A stretch of DNA of 64,000 nt, taken from NCBI GenBank assembly GCA_003550325.1, contig QKWP01000620.1, forward strand, positions 156,189-220,188, in the 5' to 3' direction. Shown here piece after piece: positions 21,389 through 33,589 of the stretch (position 1 is the stretch's first letter; each line of letters starts with the position of its first letter). The notes beneath the pieces were generated by a model. It did not search any database. It was not told the DNA's origin and saw only the letters and a list, made by a program, of their open reading frames with translations. Origin of the DNA: Gigaspora rosea. Its lineage: Eukaryota > Glomeromycota > Glomeromycetes > Diversisporales > Gigasporaceae. A program made the translations under genes and the position numbers.

Positions 21389-22980
21389 ATGGAATTAAAT
21401 CTCTTTGAAGAGCTTTCTAATAATTATCTTGATCTCCTCAACACTAATGAAGATTTTGACGTGATTATTAACGTTGAAGAAGTTTCAAACATTAAAACCT
21501 TTCATGCACATTCATTAATCTTAAAACGAAGGTCCTTATATTTTCGGAAGGAACTGTCAAATGCTAATAAAGATCAAGATAATAATAAAATAATTCATTT
21601 AAGAAATGTATCAATTCAAAATTTTGAAATTATTATTAGGTAAATCAATTTATATAACATTTTCAAGTACCCCAAAGTGTAAGAAATTATATTAAATTTT
21701 GCTCATCATTACAAATTCAACAAAGATATATTTACGGAGGAACTTTATCATTGGAAAGAAATGATGAATCATTTATTTTTGAGTTCATACTCGTTTCTCA
21801 AATATTTTTTCTCGAAGAATTGGTTAAACGGCTTGAAAATTATTTGATTAAAGAAAAGGATCACTGGCTTCGATCAAAGATTGTACACATCCATCAAATA
21901 GTCTCAAAAAATAATTGTTTTCAAGAATTACAAAAATGGTGTAACGAAACTGTGGCAAGAGACCCTAAAAAAGTTTTTAACTCTGAAAACTTCGTTACAC
22001 TCCAAGAAAATGCTTTAGTCTCGCTCATCGGTCGTGATGATTTACAAATGAAAGAAGTAGAAATCTGGAAATCTATTATCAAGTGGGGAATTTCTCAAGT
22101 ACCTGGTTTACCCAATTATCTTACGGATTGGTCTCACGAACATTTTCAAGTCTTAAAGACTACTTTGCAACATTGTTTACCTCTTATTCGTTATTTTCAA
22201 ATGTCAGCAAATGATATTGCTAACAACGTAAAACCGTACAAACAAATCCTCGATGAAGATCTTTGGAATGATATTAGCAAAAAATTTGAGCATCCAGATA
22301 ATCAGATCTCATCGATAGTTCTCCCTCCTCGTATAATTTTAGTACCAATTAGAGCAATTAATCAATTTTCAAAAGTTATTAATGAAGAAGATGCAGCAGA
22401 AATCGCATCGTGGATTGATTTGAAAAATAATCCATATTCAGTGGAAAATAACCCATATGAATTTAATTTACTTCTTCGTGGAAGTAGAGATGGCTTTACT
22501 AGTAAAGCGTTCTGGAAATTATGTAATGGAGAAGAAAACCTCGTCGTAGTTATAAAAGTTGAAGGAACGGATGAAATCCTTGGCGGATATAATCCAATTG
22601 GATGGATTAAACCAGCCAACAGTATTGGAGAATATGGTGGACCTCATGGAGAATATGAAGATTGTGATGAATGTTTCATTTTTTCGTTGAAAAATAGTAC
22701 TCTTCAAGAATCTATTTTAAGTCTCGTGAAATCGATGGAATATGCAGTTCATAATGCTCGTTATTGTGGACCGGCTTTTGGTGGTGTTGAGGAGGAAACT
22801 TATGGTTGTAATTTTGATCTTGTTCTTTTCATTGAAGGAGAAACTTGTTATTGTGAACAGTCAAGTTATGAAAAGCCAATTAGGAAACTTCCTGCAAAAA
22901 GACGCAGTTGGTCTAATTCGGAGATGTCATATTTTTCGGTGGAAGAATATGAAATATTCCAAGTTGTGAAAAAATCTTGA
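21389..22980 (+). CDS. BTB-BACK-TLDc domain protein (two exons, 501 aa)
   Basis: Likely a cytosolic substrate adaptor for a cullin-3 ubiquitin ligase, by family knowledge. Exon 1 is 21389-21639; the 86-bp intron 21640-21725 starts GTAAAT and ends AACAAAG; exon 2 is 21726-22980. The junction restores EIIIRYIYGGTLSLE in frame. The BTB domain (residues ~20-110) shows FDVIINVEE, FHAHSLILKRRSLYFRKEL and RYIYGGTLSL. A BACK-like helical region follows (~115-210, ENFVTLQENALVSLIGRDDL). The C-terminal TLDc domain (~295-500) has YEFNLLLRGSRDGFTSKAFW, GGYNPIGW, GPAFGG and the ending FSVEEYEIFQV. The start is the first Met before the BTB fold. It is complete, with no stops or frameshifts. AATAAA occurs at 23007-23012. 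The family is greatly expanded in Rhizophagus. Coding GC is higher than the flanks, as expected. Confidence 0.93.
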
Positions 22981-24266
22981 TAAGCATTTTTGCATTATAA
23001 TGAAAGAATAAATTCCCTTGATGAATAGATGTATACGTTGTAAATGAAAATTCAAATAAATCCAAATTATTGAGGTTATAATTAGAACTTTTAGTAATAT
23101 ATGTCACTTTTGTTATATCGAAAGTTTCCAAAAATAAAGAGTGTAATGACGTCATAATTATTATCTTATTGTCATGATCGTTGATAACACCAAATATCTA
23201 ATAATAATATGTAATCGAATATTCTAGATATTTTATTTACTATCAAAAACCGGTTTTAACTTGTTTTGTCTGTCGCAACTATCGCTAACTTCTTGACATA
23301 TTTTTTTGAAATTATATAAAATAATAAATTCTTTGCTTTGAAATGAAATTCGGACATTGAAAATACCATAAATGTTTTTTTTTTGATGTAAACAAAAATA
23401 CAATTTGTTTAATTATAGTAGCAAGTTTTTGTATGCTGTGATACATAATACGACATTTTACTATTATTACAAATGATCGACATACACTCTTATAATTTTA
23501 ATAAAGTCAGAAGATTTTTTGTGATCAGAGTGACGTATCGTTATGTAAAATATTTATTATGCTCTAATTTAAATTGATTTCTATAAAGATTTGATCTTAT
23601 TTCAAAATTAAAAAAATTAATATCAGCATTACAAGTTTATGATTTGAAGCATTTATTCCTCAAATTATATTACATTGATGAATAAAAAATTATTACAAGA
23701 TCACAATAACATGAAGTATTTGCTTCATCAGATAAGTCAATAACTTCTTTGATAGATTATTTTTTTCCAGCTATGAATCATTGATTCATCTGAAAAAAAT
23801 TACTGAATGATTTTTTAGTCAATTCGGATAAGTCAATAATTTTGACATGATCAATACTTATAAGATATATAGATGTTATATATTAAACCACCCTTTTTAA
23901 TGCCCTTATTAGCGCCCTTAAACAACTCACTTAAAATCATGAAATGTGAATTTGCCAAATTTACTTCTGTTGCTTGATTACAAACTATTGCTAAAAAAGT
24001 CAAAAATGTTTTACAAATTTGAAACATTTTGTATAATAGTTTAAGTTCAAGAACATGTGCAAGAACAAGTGCAAGTGCAAGAACAAGAACAAGAGTAGTT
24101 CTTTGCAATAGATAAAAAAAAAACATAAGATTAATAAAAAATAGTGAATATATTAGCAAATATCAAGAAAAATACATTCCACTAAAGATTTAGATGATTG
24201 ATTTCTAGATTTTTCCATTTTCGTAAATTTTTGGTTGGTATTTTTGCTATCCAGATTATTTTATAA
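22981..24266. other. Downstream AT-rich spacer of the BTB-TLDc gene
   Basis: Two AATAAA signals (23007 and ~23055) suit the 3' end of the BTB gene. GATAAGTCAATAA recurs at 23730 and 23830. A 102-codon minus-strand frame (24159-23851) contains a Leu/Val/Ala run caused by AAGTGCAAGAACA repeats; I do not call it a gene. Confidence 0.4.
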
Positions 24267-24497
24267 GGCCATACAAAGTTAATTTTTCATTTTGCATAAC
24301 CCACCAACCCAATTTTTTCTAAATTTTTTTTTTAAATTCCTATTGTGCCAATTATTTAATTTTTGATACTGTATTTAATTTTCTCTGGGACTACTCAATG
24401 ATAACCTTAATTTTCTGGAATTACCTGATATATCTAATAAAAAAAACAAATTTCTGATTCCATGTTATACAAACTGAAGAATTAACTTTGTGTAATC
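24267..24497. mobile_element. MITE of the GGCCAYGCAAA family
   Basis: The left end GGCCATACAAAGTTAATTTT and inverted right end GATTACACAAAGTTAATTCT continue inward to a conserved GCATAAC/GTATAAC. Flanks are TAA and TTA. 231 bp, non-coding. A partial second copy (24523-~24650, starting GGCCATGCAAAGATAATTTT) abuts it. Confidence 0.55.
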
Positions 24498-24705
24498 TTA
24501 GATGTGAATATAAATTAATTTAGGCCATGCAAAGATAATTTTTTTAAAAAAAAATAAAAATAAAAAATAAAAAAATCTGACCTGCTAACTGGAATTTTGA
24601 AACACTAGGTTATGCAAAACAAAAAACTCAAAATTTGATCAGTGTGCTAAAATTAATATAGCAATATAATCATGTTATTGTGCTTTAATAATTTTTGATT
24701 AGTTA

Positions 24706-25241
24706 GGTGGCATCCATAAATAACGTTATACTAGGGAGTTGAATGAACAATAACGTTTTTCTCAACAAGTAGGGGGCAAAAAAATATAACATAATTTTTT
24801 TTTAGAAAAAATTGTCTAAAAATTGAACCAGTAGTCCAAATTTAATGATTTTGGTACATTTCGATTCATCGCGGTAAGAGAAGTCAAATGGTACCAATTT
24901 TATTTCATTTGGTTTACTGGATCAAAAGTTATTGGCCAAATACTATTGGTTATTATATTTTCTTATAAAGTTACTATAAAATCAATATTTTTTGTGAATA
25001 ACTTTTGATCCAGTGATCCAAATGAAATGATTTTGGTATTATTGGATACGTCTCATTAAGACAAATCAAATGGTATCTAAATAATCTAAATCAGATTACT
25101 ATTTCACAATATATTCAAGTTTTTGTAAAATTTTATATATAAACATACAGATTTTGAAAAATTTTTTTATATATGATAGTAGAGAGGGGTGGGTCAAGCA
25201 CTACTATAAGGGAGTATATAATGTTATTTATAGATGCCCCT
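24706..25241. mobile_element. Harbinger-like element with GGKGGCATC ends
   Basis: Ends GGTGGCATCCATAAATAACG and inverted GGGGCATCTATAAATAACAT, with TTA on both sides (24703-24705, 25242-25244). The interior carries the shared module TTTTGATCCAGTGATCCAAA and ATTGGATACGTCTCATTAAG (see findings). Confidence 0.7.
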
Positions 25242-25554
25242 TATATAACCTGTTATCAAAATGTTAAGATTAGTTAAGATTAATATAGCATTATGATCAA
25301 GAATATCATCACTATACTAAATCAATCTTAACTACATATGGGTGTTATATATTAAAACTTTTTTACAAATTTTGAAAATTTATTTTTTTAATTTTTGAAT
25401 AGATATCTATTTAATAAAAAAGTTTGTTAAAAGTAATAAGAGCTAATTGTATAATAAAAAGATTCACAAAACACACTTGAAGATTACTATTTGCAAATCA
25501 TTGTTTAACTCTGGTTTATTTATAGTTTTAATATGTAATACCCATATGGGCAAT

Positions 25555-25870
25555 GGGTGGCAATCAATTAATCGACAGTCACTTCACCAACATAACATTT
25601 CACTGACAATTATTCATCGACAAGTTCATTTTACCGACAGTTTATTTCACCGAAGCACATTTCACTGACAAAGTAATACTGTCATTGTCGTTAGCGTCAG
25701 GGTAGAATTAGGTAGAATTAGGGCTAATGTTAGGGTGCTTTTCGAAAAAAAACTTGTCAGTAAAATGAACTTTGGTGAAACAAGCTGTCAGTAAAATGAA
25801 CTTGTCGGTGAGTATTTGTCAGTGAAATGTTATGTCGGTGAAGTGATTGTTGGCAAAATAATACGAACCC
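25555..25870. mobile_element. Mutator-like palindromic MITE
   Basis: A perfect 9-bp duplication ATGGGCAAT (25546-25554, 25871-25879) brackets 316 bp whose arms pair over ~95 bp, including CACTTCACCRACATAACATT and GACAAGTTCATTTTACYGAC. The centre has AGGGCTAATGTTAGGG. The 61-73 codon frame across it is incidental. Confidence 0.75.
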
Positions 25871-26023
25871 ATGGGCAATAAACTAAAAATAACTATTTTT
25901 GACACTTTTTTATCAATTTCAAATTTTTGATTCAAATTAAAGTTTCGATTTATATTTATATATATTTCACTTTTTATTCTATATTAATTTAATAATTTAT
26001 TAAGATATTTTAACTTAAATTTA

Positions 26024-26177
26024 GGGCCATATTATTAATCACCTGATTATTTTTTATTAAAGGTCTACCCTCTCCCTCTTTTTTAATATATATAAGTCAG
26101 GCTCTTATATATAATTTCAACTTTTTACCCCCTCCCCTCTCTAAAAAATCACCTGATTTTTGTCACTCCTCATACCC
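26024..26177. mobile_element. Harbinger-like MITE, second ATCACCTGATT copy
   Basis: This matches 4918-5061 along its length: AATCACCTGATTATTTTTTA at the left, AAAAAATCACCTGATTTTTG at the right, CCCTCTTYYTTAATATATA between. Flanks are TTA and TAA. Its termini are more diverged than those of the other copy. Confidence 0.6.
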
Positions 26178-26639
26178 TAATTTTTTAATAATCATATTTT
26201 AAAAATAGATTTACAACCAAAGATTGATGACTCAATTAAATTAGATTGGTCAATCAGTGTTTCATAATTACATGCCATTGTTAATTTAGTAATTGTTATC
26301 TAAAAATAAACAAAAAGCTCAGGGTAAAATTTAGGTTTCACAAACAAATAATTGCCATTTTTTCAAATTGGAAAACACCTTCAAAGATAGGTTTCCCTAG
26401 TCTATTGTCCATATAGTATTGTGCAGTATTGTTATTTGAAAATATAAACTATCAGATTTGGACCAATTAGACTTAAGGCTAGAGCTAAATAAATAGTAAA
26501 GGCTAAAAAAGTATTAAACTTAGAGTAATAATATATATTATATAATATTTTGAAGAGAAAAGAGAGTTTTTGATTTTCTTATATAAGATATATAAATTTA
26601 TAATAGCTAACTAAAGTTCTCTTATGTGGAGGAGGAGTA

Positions 26640-27401
26640 CTATATGTTGCCAAAAAATAAGCTATCTTTTTTTGCTGATTTTTAACAAAAAAAACTGTAA
26701 GTAGCTTATTTTCGAGTTATTTACTATTTAAATAATTTAAAGTACAACAAAGTGGTAGCTTATTTTTGAATACAAAACTCTAATAAGTAAAATAAATAAA
26801 TAAATATGCTGTAGACAATAAATAAATATGCTGTAGACAATAAATAAATATGTTATAAACAATAAATAAATATACAGAAAAAAATTGGGAGTAACTTATA
26901 AAGTGATTTTTGGTCAATCGATTATAATTGCTACATGGTATAGTCTAAATTTACTAAGCAAATGATTAAAGTAGCTTAAGTAAACTTGTTCAGTAGATCA
27001 AAATATTTATACCCTAAAAATTTCATATAAATCAGAGAACTTTTTATTATTTGACTTTTAATTTTTACATTCAATAGCTTTTTTTTAAAAAAAACTATTG
27101 AACATAAAAATTAAAATAAAAAGTTCTCTGATTTATATGAAATTTCAGGGTATGCATATTTTGATCTGCTGAACAATTTACTTAAGTGGCTTTAATTAAT
27201 TTGCTTAGTAAATTTAAACTTACTATATAGCAACATTCATCGATCATAAGAGTAGCTTATTTTTAGAACTAAAAATTTTGTTAATTATCTTTTGGTGTAA
27301 CAAAGGGTAGCTTATTTTCAGGTCAAAGGCATTTTTATGTTTTTGGATCAAAACTAGGGATAGCTTATTTTAGGAGGTAGCTTATTTTCAGCAATATATG
27401 G
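26640..27401. mobile_element. Mariner-like palindromic element, copy 1
   Basis: Ends CTATATGTTGCC and inverted CCATATATTGCTGAAAATAA, with TA on both sides. AATAAGCTACC/GGTAGCTTATT motifs recur in all arms. An AATAAATATGCTGTAGAC triplication lies at ~26800-26870. The centre (26990-27190) is a ~200-bp hairpin with core AAGTAAACTTGTTCAG. 762 bp; copy 2 at 58641-59399 lies in the opposite orientation. Confidence 0.7.
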
Positions 27402-27719
27402 TAGATGGCATAATAAAAAAATATTATATAATATCTGTTATTTCCCTTAAGGCTACACATAGTAACAATACTAGTATTGTGATTTGTAACAAAACTTTTT
27501 ATGATAAATTATGAATTAACCAAATATTGAGGGTTACATCATATAAATAATAAGCAAAAGTGGATTTCAAAAATAGATAGAATCGTAAAATTCAGATTTA
27601 TGTCATAAAAAGTTGAGAGCTTTACCAGTGAAATTTCTAAAACTGGCTTCAAAACCAATAGCTAATAAAATCACAAGAATTTGCATCACGTAAAATAGCG
27701 AGCATAAAATTACATTTAA

Positions 27720-29223
27720 GGGTAGAGTATATGTAGATCATTTATCATATAATTTTGGTGATACTTTGGGATTTCATACAAAATTTGAAATATGCTACTA
27801 ATAAAAGTTTTTAAAACCACTATTAATCTTTACCAAATTTGGTAATATACAGATTAAACTTTCTATTTATGGATGTATTATTTTAAAAAAATATACTTCC
27901 TTATATAGCTATATTTGTTTGAGGGCTTCAAATTTGCCAGTATTATACTAAAAAATAAATTTCTAAAACAGGTAATTACCCAATCATAGTTGTGTTTACT
28001 ATGTAATCTGTTATACAAAAAAATTTACAATACATATCATATGATAAATGATTTATGTACACTGTGAGAAGTGTCAGGGTACCCGGCTCCTCAAAAATTC
28101 ATTATAGTTTACTTTTTATATATATATGTATATATTCTTTTTTGTTATACTATTATTTATGTTTAAAGTATAGGACCCTTGAGTTTAGTATATAATACTA
28201 TAAGCTTCTAGAGATATAGTACGTCCTTACCTGCTCTAAACTTGATTCAATGATCTGAGATAGTTAGTATCTTAAAGATCCTAAGAAAATTAAATATGTC
28301 AAATATATCAAGTATCTTAAAAATATCAAGTATAATAGAAATCTTTAGGATTGTAAAGATATCAGTGATATTAAAGATATCAAAGATATCAAATATAATT
28401 AGTTTAGAAAAACTAGTTAGTACTTGATAATTTTATAGCAATATTGTGAAAGACGCAGCAATATAAAAAGTATAAATACCTGACCTCTTTTCATTCAAAT
28501 AAAGCTAACTCTAGTGTGGAGTTCAAGAATAACCTTTGAAATAAGAGTAGAAGCGTTAGTAGTTGTTTCCTTTGAATTTTCTAACTGAAAGTAAAGACAA
28601 ACTTCCTTTCGAAACTTCAACATTATCAATTCAATTTCCCTTTCGTATTAAATCATAACTTCGAGAACATTGTAAAACCTAATTTCGTCAACTAAAAATA
28701 TAAAAGAATAAAAGGCTTAGTAATCGACAAAAGCAATTATATATAAAACCTGAATTGATTAGATCATTGATTACCTTATTTATCGTACAATTAACTACCC
28801 TGCTAATTAATTCCTGTACTCCGCCAGCATGTGGGATCGCCCTCAAACCAGATCAGAAAATTATGTCAACTCCAATTAGCAACCTGATTGCTTTTGTCCT
28901 GTGACACCATGATCCAAGTCCACAATTAAAATCGACCACTTCAACCTAAAGAAAAGAGAAAGATACTAATCAGTACCTATTAAAAGTAAAGAAAGTATTA
29001 CTGGAAATATATAAGAGCAATACTTATCCTAGTTCAGAACTGCTGCAGCAAGACCTTAAGCCCTAACTCTTGGACCAAGTCAATCAATGCCTCTTTCCTA
29101 TCTACCACATTAGGACTTAAGTCTTGTGGATATATAGTATTAGTAGTTTAGGATAGAAAAGTTAGCTAGTTATATATATTGTTATTTCTCAGGAACATTC
29201 CACATCCTCACAACACTCTACCC
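27720..29223. mobile_element. TTAA-flanked TIR element, split by a solo LTR
   Basis: GGGTAGAGTATATG at the left and CTCTACCC at the right are inverted and flanked by TTAA (27716-27719, 29224-29227). ATGTAGATCATTTATCATAT (27731) pairs with its imperfect inverse near 28032-28060. The right tip is separated from the rest by the LTR at 28063-29212. The TTAA flank would fit piggyBac; a TTA/TAA Harbinger-type TSD is equally possible. Confidence 0.5.
28063..29212 (+). mobile_element. Solo LTR fossil (LTR retrotransposon, family not assigned)
   Basis: The unit begins TGTGAG and ends CTCACA, a TG...CA boundary, and is flanked by ACAC on both sides (28059-28062, 29213-29216), as left by LTR-element integration followed by LTR-LTR recombination. 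TATAAATA (~28476) and AATAAA (~28498) are spaced like an LTR promoter and polyadenylation region. At ~1.15 kb it is long for an LTR, and no internal coding region is present. It is inserted within an older TIR element (27720-29223). Confidence 0.55.
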
Positions 29224-29239
29224 TTAACCCATTTTTTAT

Positions 29240-29940
29240 TCAGAATTTTTGGGTTTGTTTTTTTTTATTTGCGATATTATTATTATACGACAGAGTGAAA
29301 CCCGCGACGAAATAGTTACGTTATTAATACAGATCTCTATCTAACTATCCTAAAATAGTACCCTAACCCTAATTAAGCTAAATCTGCATCAATAACATAA
29401 TCACCTCAGCACAGGTTTTACCCTTTCGTATTATTATTATTATTATTATTATCGCGACGGACTATTAGTGTTTACTCAAGGTAATACAAAAGTTACGTTT
29501 TTGATTCATTAATTGTTATATTTTTGATGCATCTGCATAAATATTATGAAGATCACATCAGAAATGTAATTAGTCACAAGTGTGGGACGGACAAAAAATT
29601 TCCAAATTACGTTTCTGACATGTTAAATTTGTGACTTTGGTGTAACAAAAACAATCATATGATATGCCCGACTCATAATGCTCCCAGTTCTATTAAGAAT
29701 GGTTATCAAGCTTGCGGATTGGTTTTTTTTTATTATTCTATTTTCTATTCAAGAAAGGTTCTTAAGTCTGCAGAATTGTTTTTTTTAATTTGCTTGTTTA
29801 GAAAGGTTTGGTTTCGCCCCTTTTGGAGATTTCAGAAATTTCAAAAGTTTCAGTTTCGCTAAGTTTCGGAGGGTTTCACCATTTCGGAAATTTCAGCAAT
29901 TTCTGAAGTTTCCGATTTTGGGCGATATAGGGCCGCAACG
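29240..29940. repeat. Mixed repeat region related to 46999-47281
   Basis: 29480-29690 shares TTTTTGATGCATCTGCATAA, TATGAAGATCACATCAGAAA and CATATGATATGCC-like blocks in the same order with the insert at 46999-47281. ATT microsatellites (29277, 29432-29450) and CGCGACG motifs flank it. 29810-29925 is a run of TTTCGGAAATTTCAG-like units. The 67-codon frame at 29659 spans these repeats and is unsupported. Confidence 0.4.
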
Positions 29941-31639
29941 TTTTGGACTATGGGGAGAGTATGTTTAGCCGATTTAACTCTAATAGTTACTGGAAGATAA
30001 GTTTCTATTTACTCGAATAAAGATCTCTTCAGCACTACACTAGCTTACTTCATTTATTTTTCTTAAGTAAAATCGAAGGGAACTCCTCTACATATATTTA
30101 TTGAAGTCAAATTCATTCGTTTATATACATTTGAATTTAATATATGACATGTTAACGTGTTACCTAGCACATTAACGTATTATCTAACATGCTACGTGCT
30201 ATTAACAATAATACTGCTAAGCCTAACATGTTGACTGCTATCTAGAATTTTTATAATTCTTACCCCTTAACACGCATACGTAACGAGTTATTTACAAAAG
30301 AGGCAATCATCAAATTTTGACTAACATTTAATGAATTATACAATAAGGGTAGCTGTGCAATATGCGATGCCATGCAGGACCAGTACAATCACGTGTGCCA
30401 GGTAAGGGAAAACTTGTCACCGGCTTTCAATTACATTTTTTACTGGTCTTAATCTATTTGATTCACCTGACTGATACAAATGTAGTTGAAAAGCCCAATA
30501 ATTGTTAAAGTGAATAGAATTTAAATGATTATGTTAATTATACATGTATTTTTCAAAATACACTATCAAAAAAATCAAATTAAACTTCATGCTGATTACA
30601 TTCTTTTCTATACGAAAATTGGTGCAAATTGGCGTCAGATAGGCATGGGTTTTTGTGACATGGGTCAAGAACCAGATTTGTATGGGTATGTCCGAATTGG
30701 TACAGATTCCGTGGACCGTGTGGGATTGTATGCTTGTGTCATAAATGACTTAGGTTTTGCAGCAGTTTGCTAGTCGATACTTGGCAGTTAATGAATACGA
30801 GTCCACATTCCACATGATAATGATGTGGATTAACTATTAAAACAATAAATTTACATAATCAATATAAAATGATTAAGCTAACTGCACATAAAGTACAATT
30901 TTGTAAGGAATTTTTTTTGTTAAGACTCAGAAGTTTCATCAGTGAAATTACGAGAAATTGCTCTTTTTTTTAAAAAAAATTCATTTACTGATTCTTCGCT
31001 CTCCACGAAATGAGTCAACACATATCATGAATCAACACCTGTGTAATATATATATACATTCATCTAAATGCGTTATTTCAATATTGTGATATATGTACCA
31101 CCCTTTACTGTAATGTCCGTTGTGACAGGCAAATTCGAGTTGCGTAACAAAGGCTGAAATTGAGCTGTGTTGAATTGTTACATTTTTTTTTTAGTTGAAA
31201 TTTTTAGTGATAAAATCAAAAGTATAGAAAGATACTTAAAAAGTTTTAAGAATCAAAAGCATTTTAAGAATTTCATACTCAAAATCCCTTGCTATTCAGT
31301 AACTACAGTGTGCGGTTAAAATTGTGTCAATTTGTATTAAGGGTTACTCTAAAAAAATTTTATCACCTTAGCTATTATTCAGTGACTTGCAACATGTTAT
31401 TATGGAAAAACCATTGTGGTTTATATCAGTAATGGCGAAAGGTAATTAGTTTGTATTTAAGGTATCGTAATTTGTATTGTGAATTTCTATAAAAAATTCT
31501 GTTACGAACTTACCGACAGATATACGTTTTAGGGCTTAGTTTGTATCAAAATTATTGTGGCTTCTATCAACAATTCCTGTAAAAATTCTCATGCAAAACT
31601 TGCTCGTTATTCTATCGATCATAATATGATAGCGATTGA
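29941..31639. other. Region without a recognisable gene
   Basis: CTAACATGTT/GCACATTAACG repeats lie at 30140-30240. An 82-codon frame (30525-30773) has no recognisable motif. 31290-31620 contains degenerate units of the ~110-bp satellite (ATTCTGTTACGAACTTACC, AGTTTGTATCAAAATTATTG). Confidence 0.35.
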
Positions 31640-31828
31640 TATTTAAAAAAAAAATTAATACCTTCACTTTCACAGCTCATATCTCATTAAATATTGAGCT
31701 ATCTTGATGATTTAATATTCATAAGAAAGCCTATGATAAAGCTTTCTTATGAATATTAAATCATCAAGATAGCTTCATTATACATTGTAATATGAGCTGT
31801 GAAAGTAAAGGTATTGATTTTTTTTTAA
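31640..31828. mobile_element. Palindromic MITE
   Basis: The arms of ~85 bp start TTAATACCTTCACTTTCACA and close at GAAAGCCTATGATAAAGCTTTC; the inverse arm ends TGTGAAAGTAAAGGTATTGA. A-rich and T-rich ends extend the pairing. Confidence 0.65.
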
Positions 31829-32159
31829 AGTACCTTATTTCTATTGATGGCTGCCCATATGTGGGTGGGATTGAATTAGTTCGCATTGAAATTATTATAG
31901 TTTCCATCACGAGCTACTGTAAACCTTACTATTCAGGCGAGACACAATATGTGACTCACTAACACATGTTATTAACGTTATCCATATCTCAGTTAATTTC
32001 GAAGATACAAATGTGCGCATAACGAACGGAAGTCAACTCGTTAAATTTCAATGCGCGTAATGATTGAAAGGTGATTTTTTTAAAAAATAAAAAAATAAAT
32101 ATAAATATTCGATAACTGATAGTAATAGATCAATTACAAATTATGACGACATTAAATTT

Positions 32160-32745
32160 TCTCATGGTCTGACAATGGTTTTTTATATACAATTAAATAA
32201 TCAGTTGCGTCAGATTTGCATCATATAACGTGATCTACATGCGGGTCATATGCAAAAATCTTAACTCTTCCGAAAAAGGATTTTGCAAAAAATCAGCATA
32301 GCGGACATCGAAGCAACATCCACATTTCATGTCGCACATTCCATGTGATCGTACTGGTATATGTTCTCACCATTAACTATTATACCATTAATTAATAGTG
32401 TCATTTTTGCATCATATATAATTAATAATCAGTGACGTTAGCTTTACATCATAAAGCGCAACTACATGTGTGGTTATATGCAAAAAATCTTAATTCCTTC
32501 TAAAAACGAATAAATGAAATTCATTACTCCTACCAAAAATGGATTTTGTGAAAATCAGCATATGGTACTAGTATTAAACCGTGCGTGAATTAAAATTACA
32601 TAGCTTCTCACGATCTTGAACTATACCATAAACAGAAAAAAAAGGGATAACCATAATGCCTTCTAAAACAGGAAAACATATAGGCCACCAAAAAGTTGAA
32701 CGGAACCATCCCTCCACATTTCATGTGATCGTACTGGTAAAATAG
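32160..32745. repeat. Imperfect ~235-bp direct repeat
   Basis: TATATACAATTAAATAATCA, GCATCATATAACGTGATCTA and TATGCAAAAATCTTAACTCT (32185-32270) recur diverged at 32415-32500. CCACATTTCATGTGATCGTACTGGT-type blocks recur at ~32320-32360 and 32705-32740. Two and a half units, no gene. Confidence 0.5.
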
Positions 32746-33589
32746 AAATGAAAGTTATCTATAAGAAAAGAGAGGGATTAAACTAATCTGTAAATTCGGA
32801 TCTGTCACCAATTCACAATATACGTATTTGGATACAATCTTATTTTATAATGAACTTTTTACTTAAAAAATTTATTGTAAATTCAACCTAGTAACTTAGC
32901 AAATTACTCTATAAAAAACTTAAAAAAATTTTTACTATTCAATCTGCCAGTTCGTTATAAAGAGAGTCGATACTATATATATCTTATAATATTTATATAA
33001 GTTGCCTGATTTTAAATTACATATACAGTATATATCAATTTTATCGATTATGCTGAAATCACCAACTTAATCGGATCGGGAAAAATCTCTTGGCAAATTT
33101 AGGTGTTTCAAAATTTATAAAAACAGCTACAAAAATATTTTAGATAATTGCTTAATTCAAATAACGATGCCATATGGGATCGATATTTTCTGATCAGGTG
33201 GACAAATTTAGAAAAACATACCATTCTTATATATGCTCAGTGGTGCATCAAATAAACTTTCGAATCAATAAAGTCAAATGATGATTTGTATGCAAATAAA
33301 AACTGATATGTTTGTTTAAGTTTGTCCGATAGGAAATGTCGAAGAGTGATTTTCCTAGCAAAGATCCCATATGATTTAATTTTCTTCGCTAGCCAACAGG
33401 ATGGTCAGAGGTCGGGACAGCTATTTTTAAGTCAATATAATTTTATAAAATTTTTAAAAAATATTTAAATTATCAAATTTATTATATAATTAAGTATTTA
33501 TCAGTTATAAAATATTGAATAAAATAATTTTTAAAAAGTATCACACTGTAATATCATGCACTAACGGTGATATGGGTAAATTAAATCCA

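Noticed and set aside
22362-22980. Several minus- and plus-strand frames over the BTB-TLDc exon
   Set aside because: They are out-of-frame shadows of the real exon, which has clear domain motifs.
23851-24159. 102-codon minus-strand frame resembling a membrane protein
   Set aside because: The hydrophobic run comes from AAGTGCAAGAACA repeats; the rest has no recognisable motif.
28072-28906. Alternative LTR boundaries TGTCA...TGACA
   Set aside because: The flanks do not repeat, whereas TGTGAG...CTCACA (28063-29212) has ACAC on both sides and explains the split TIR element.
30525-30773. 82-codon frame ending in a Gly/Asp-rich segment
   Set aside because: The first half is low complexity and the second half matches no family I recognise; there is no splice-supported extension.
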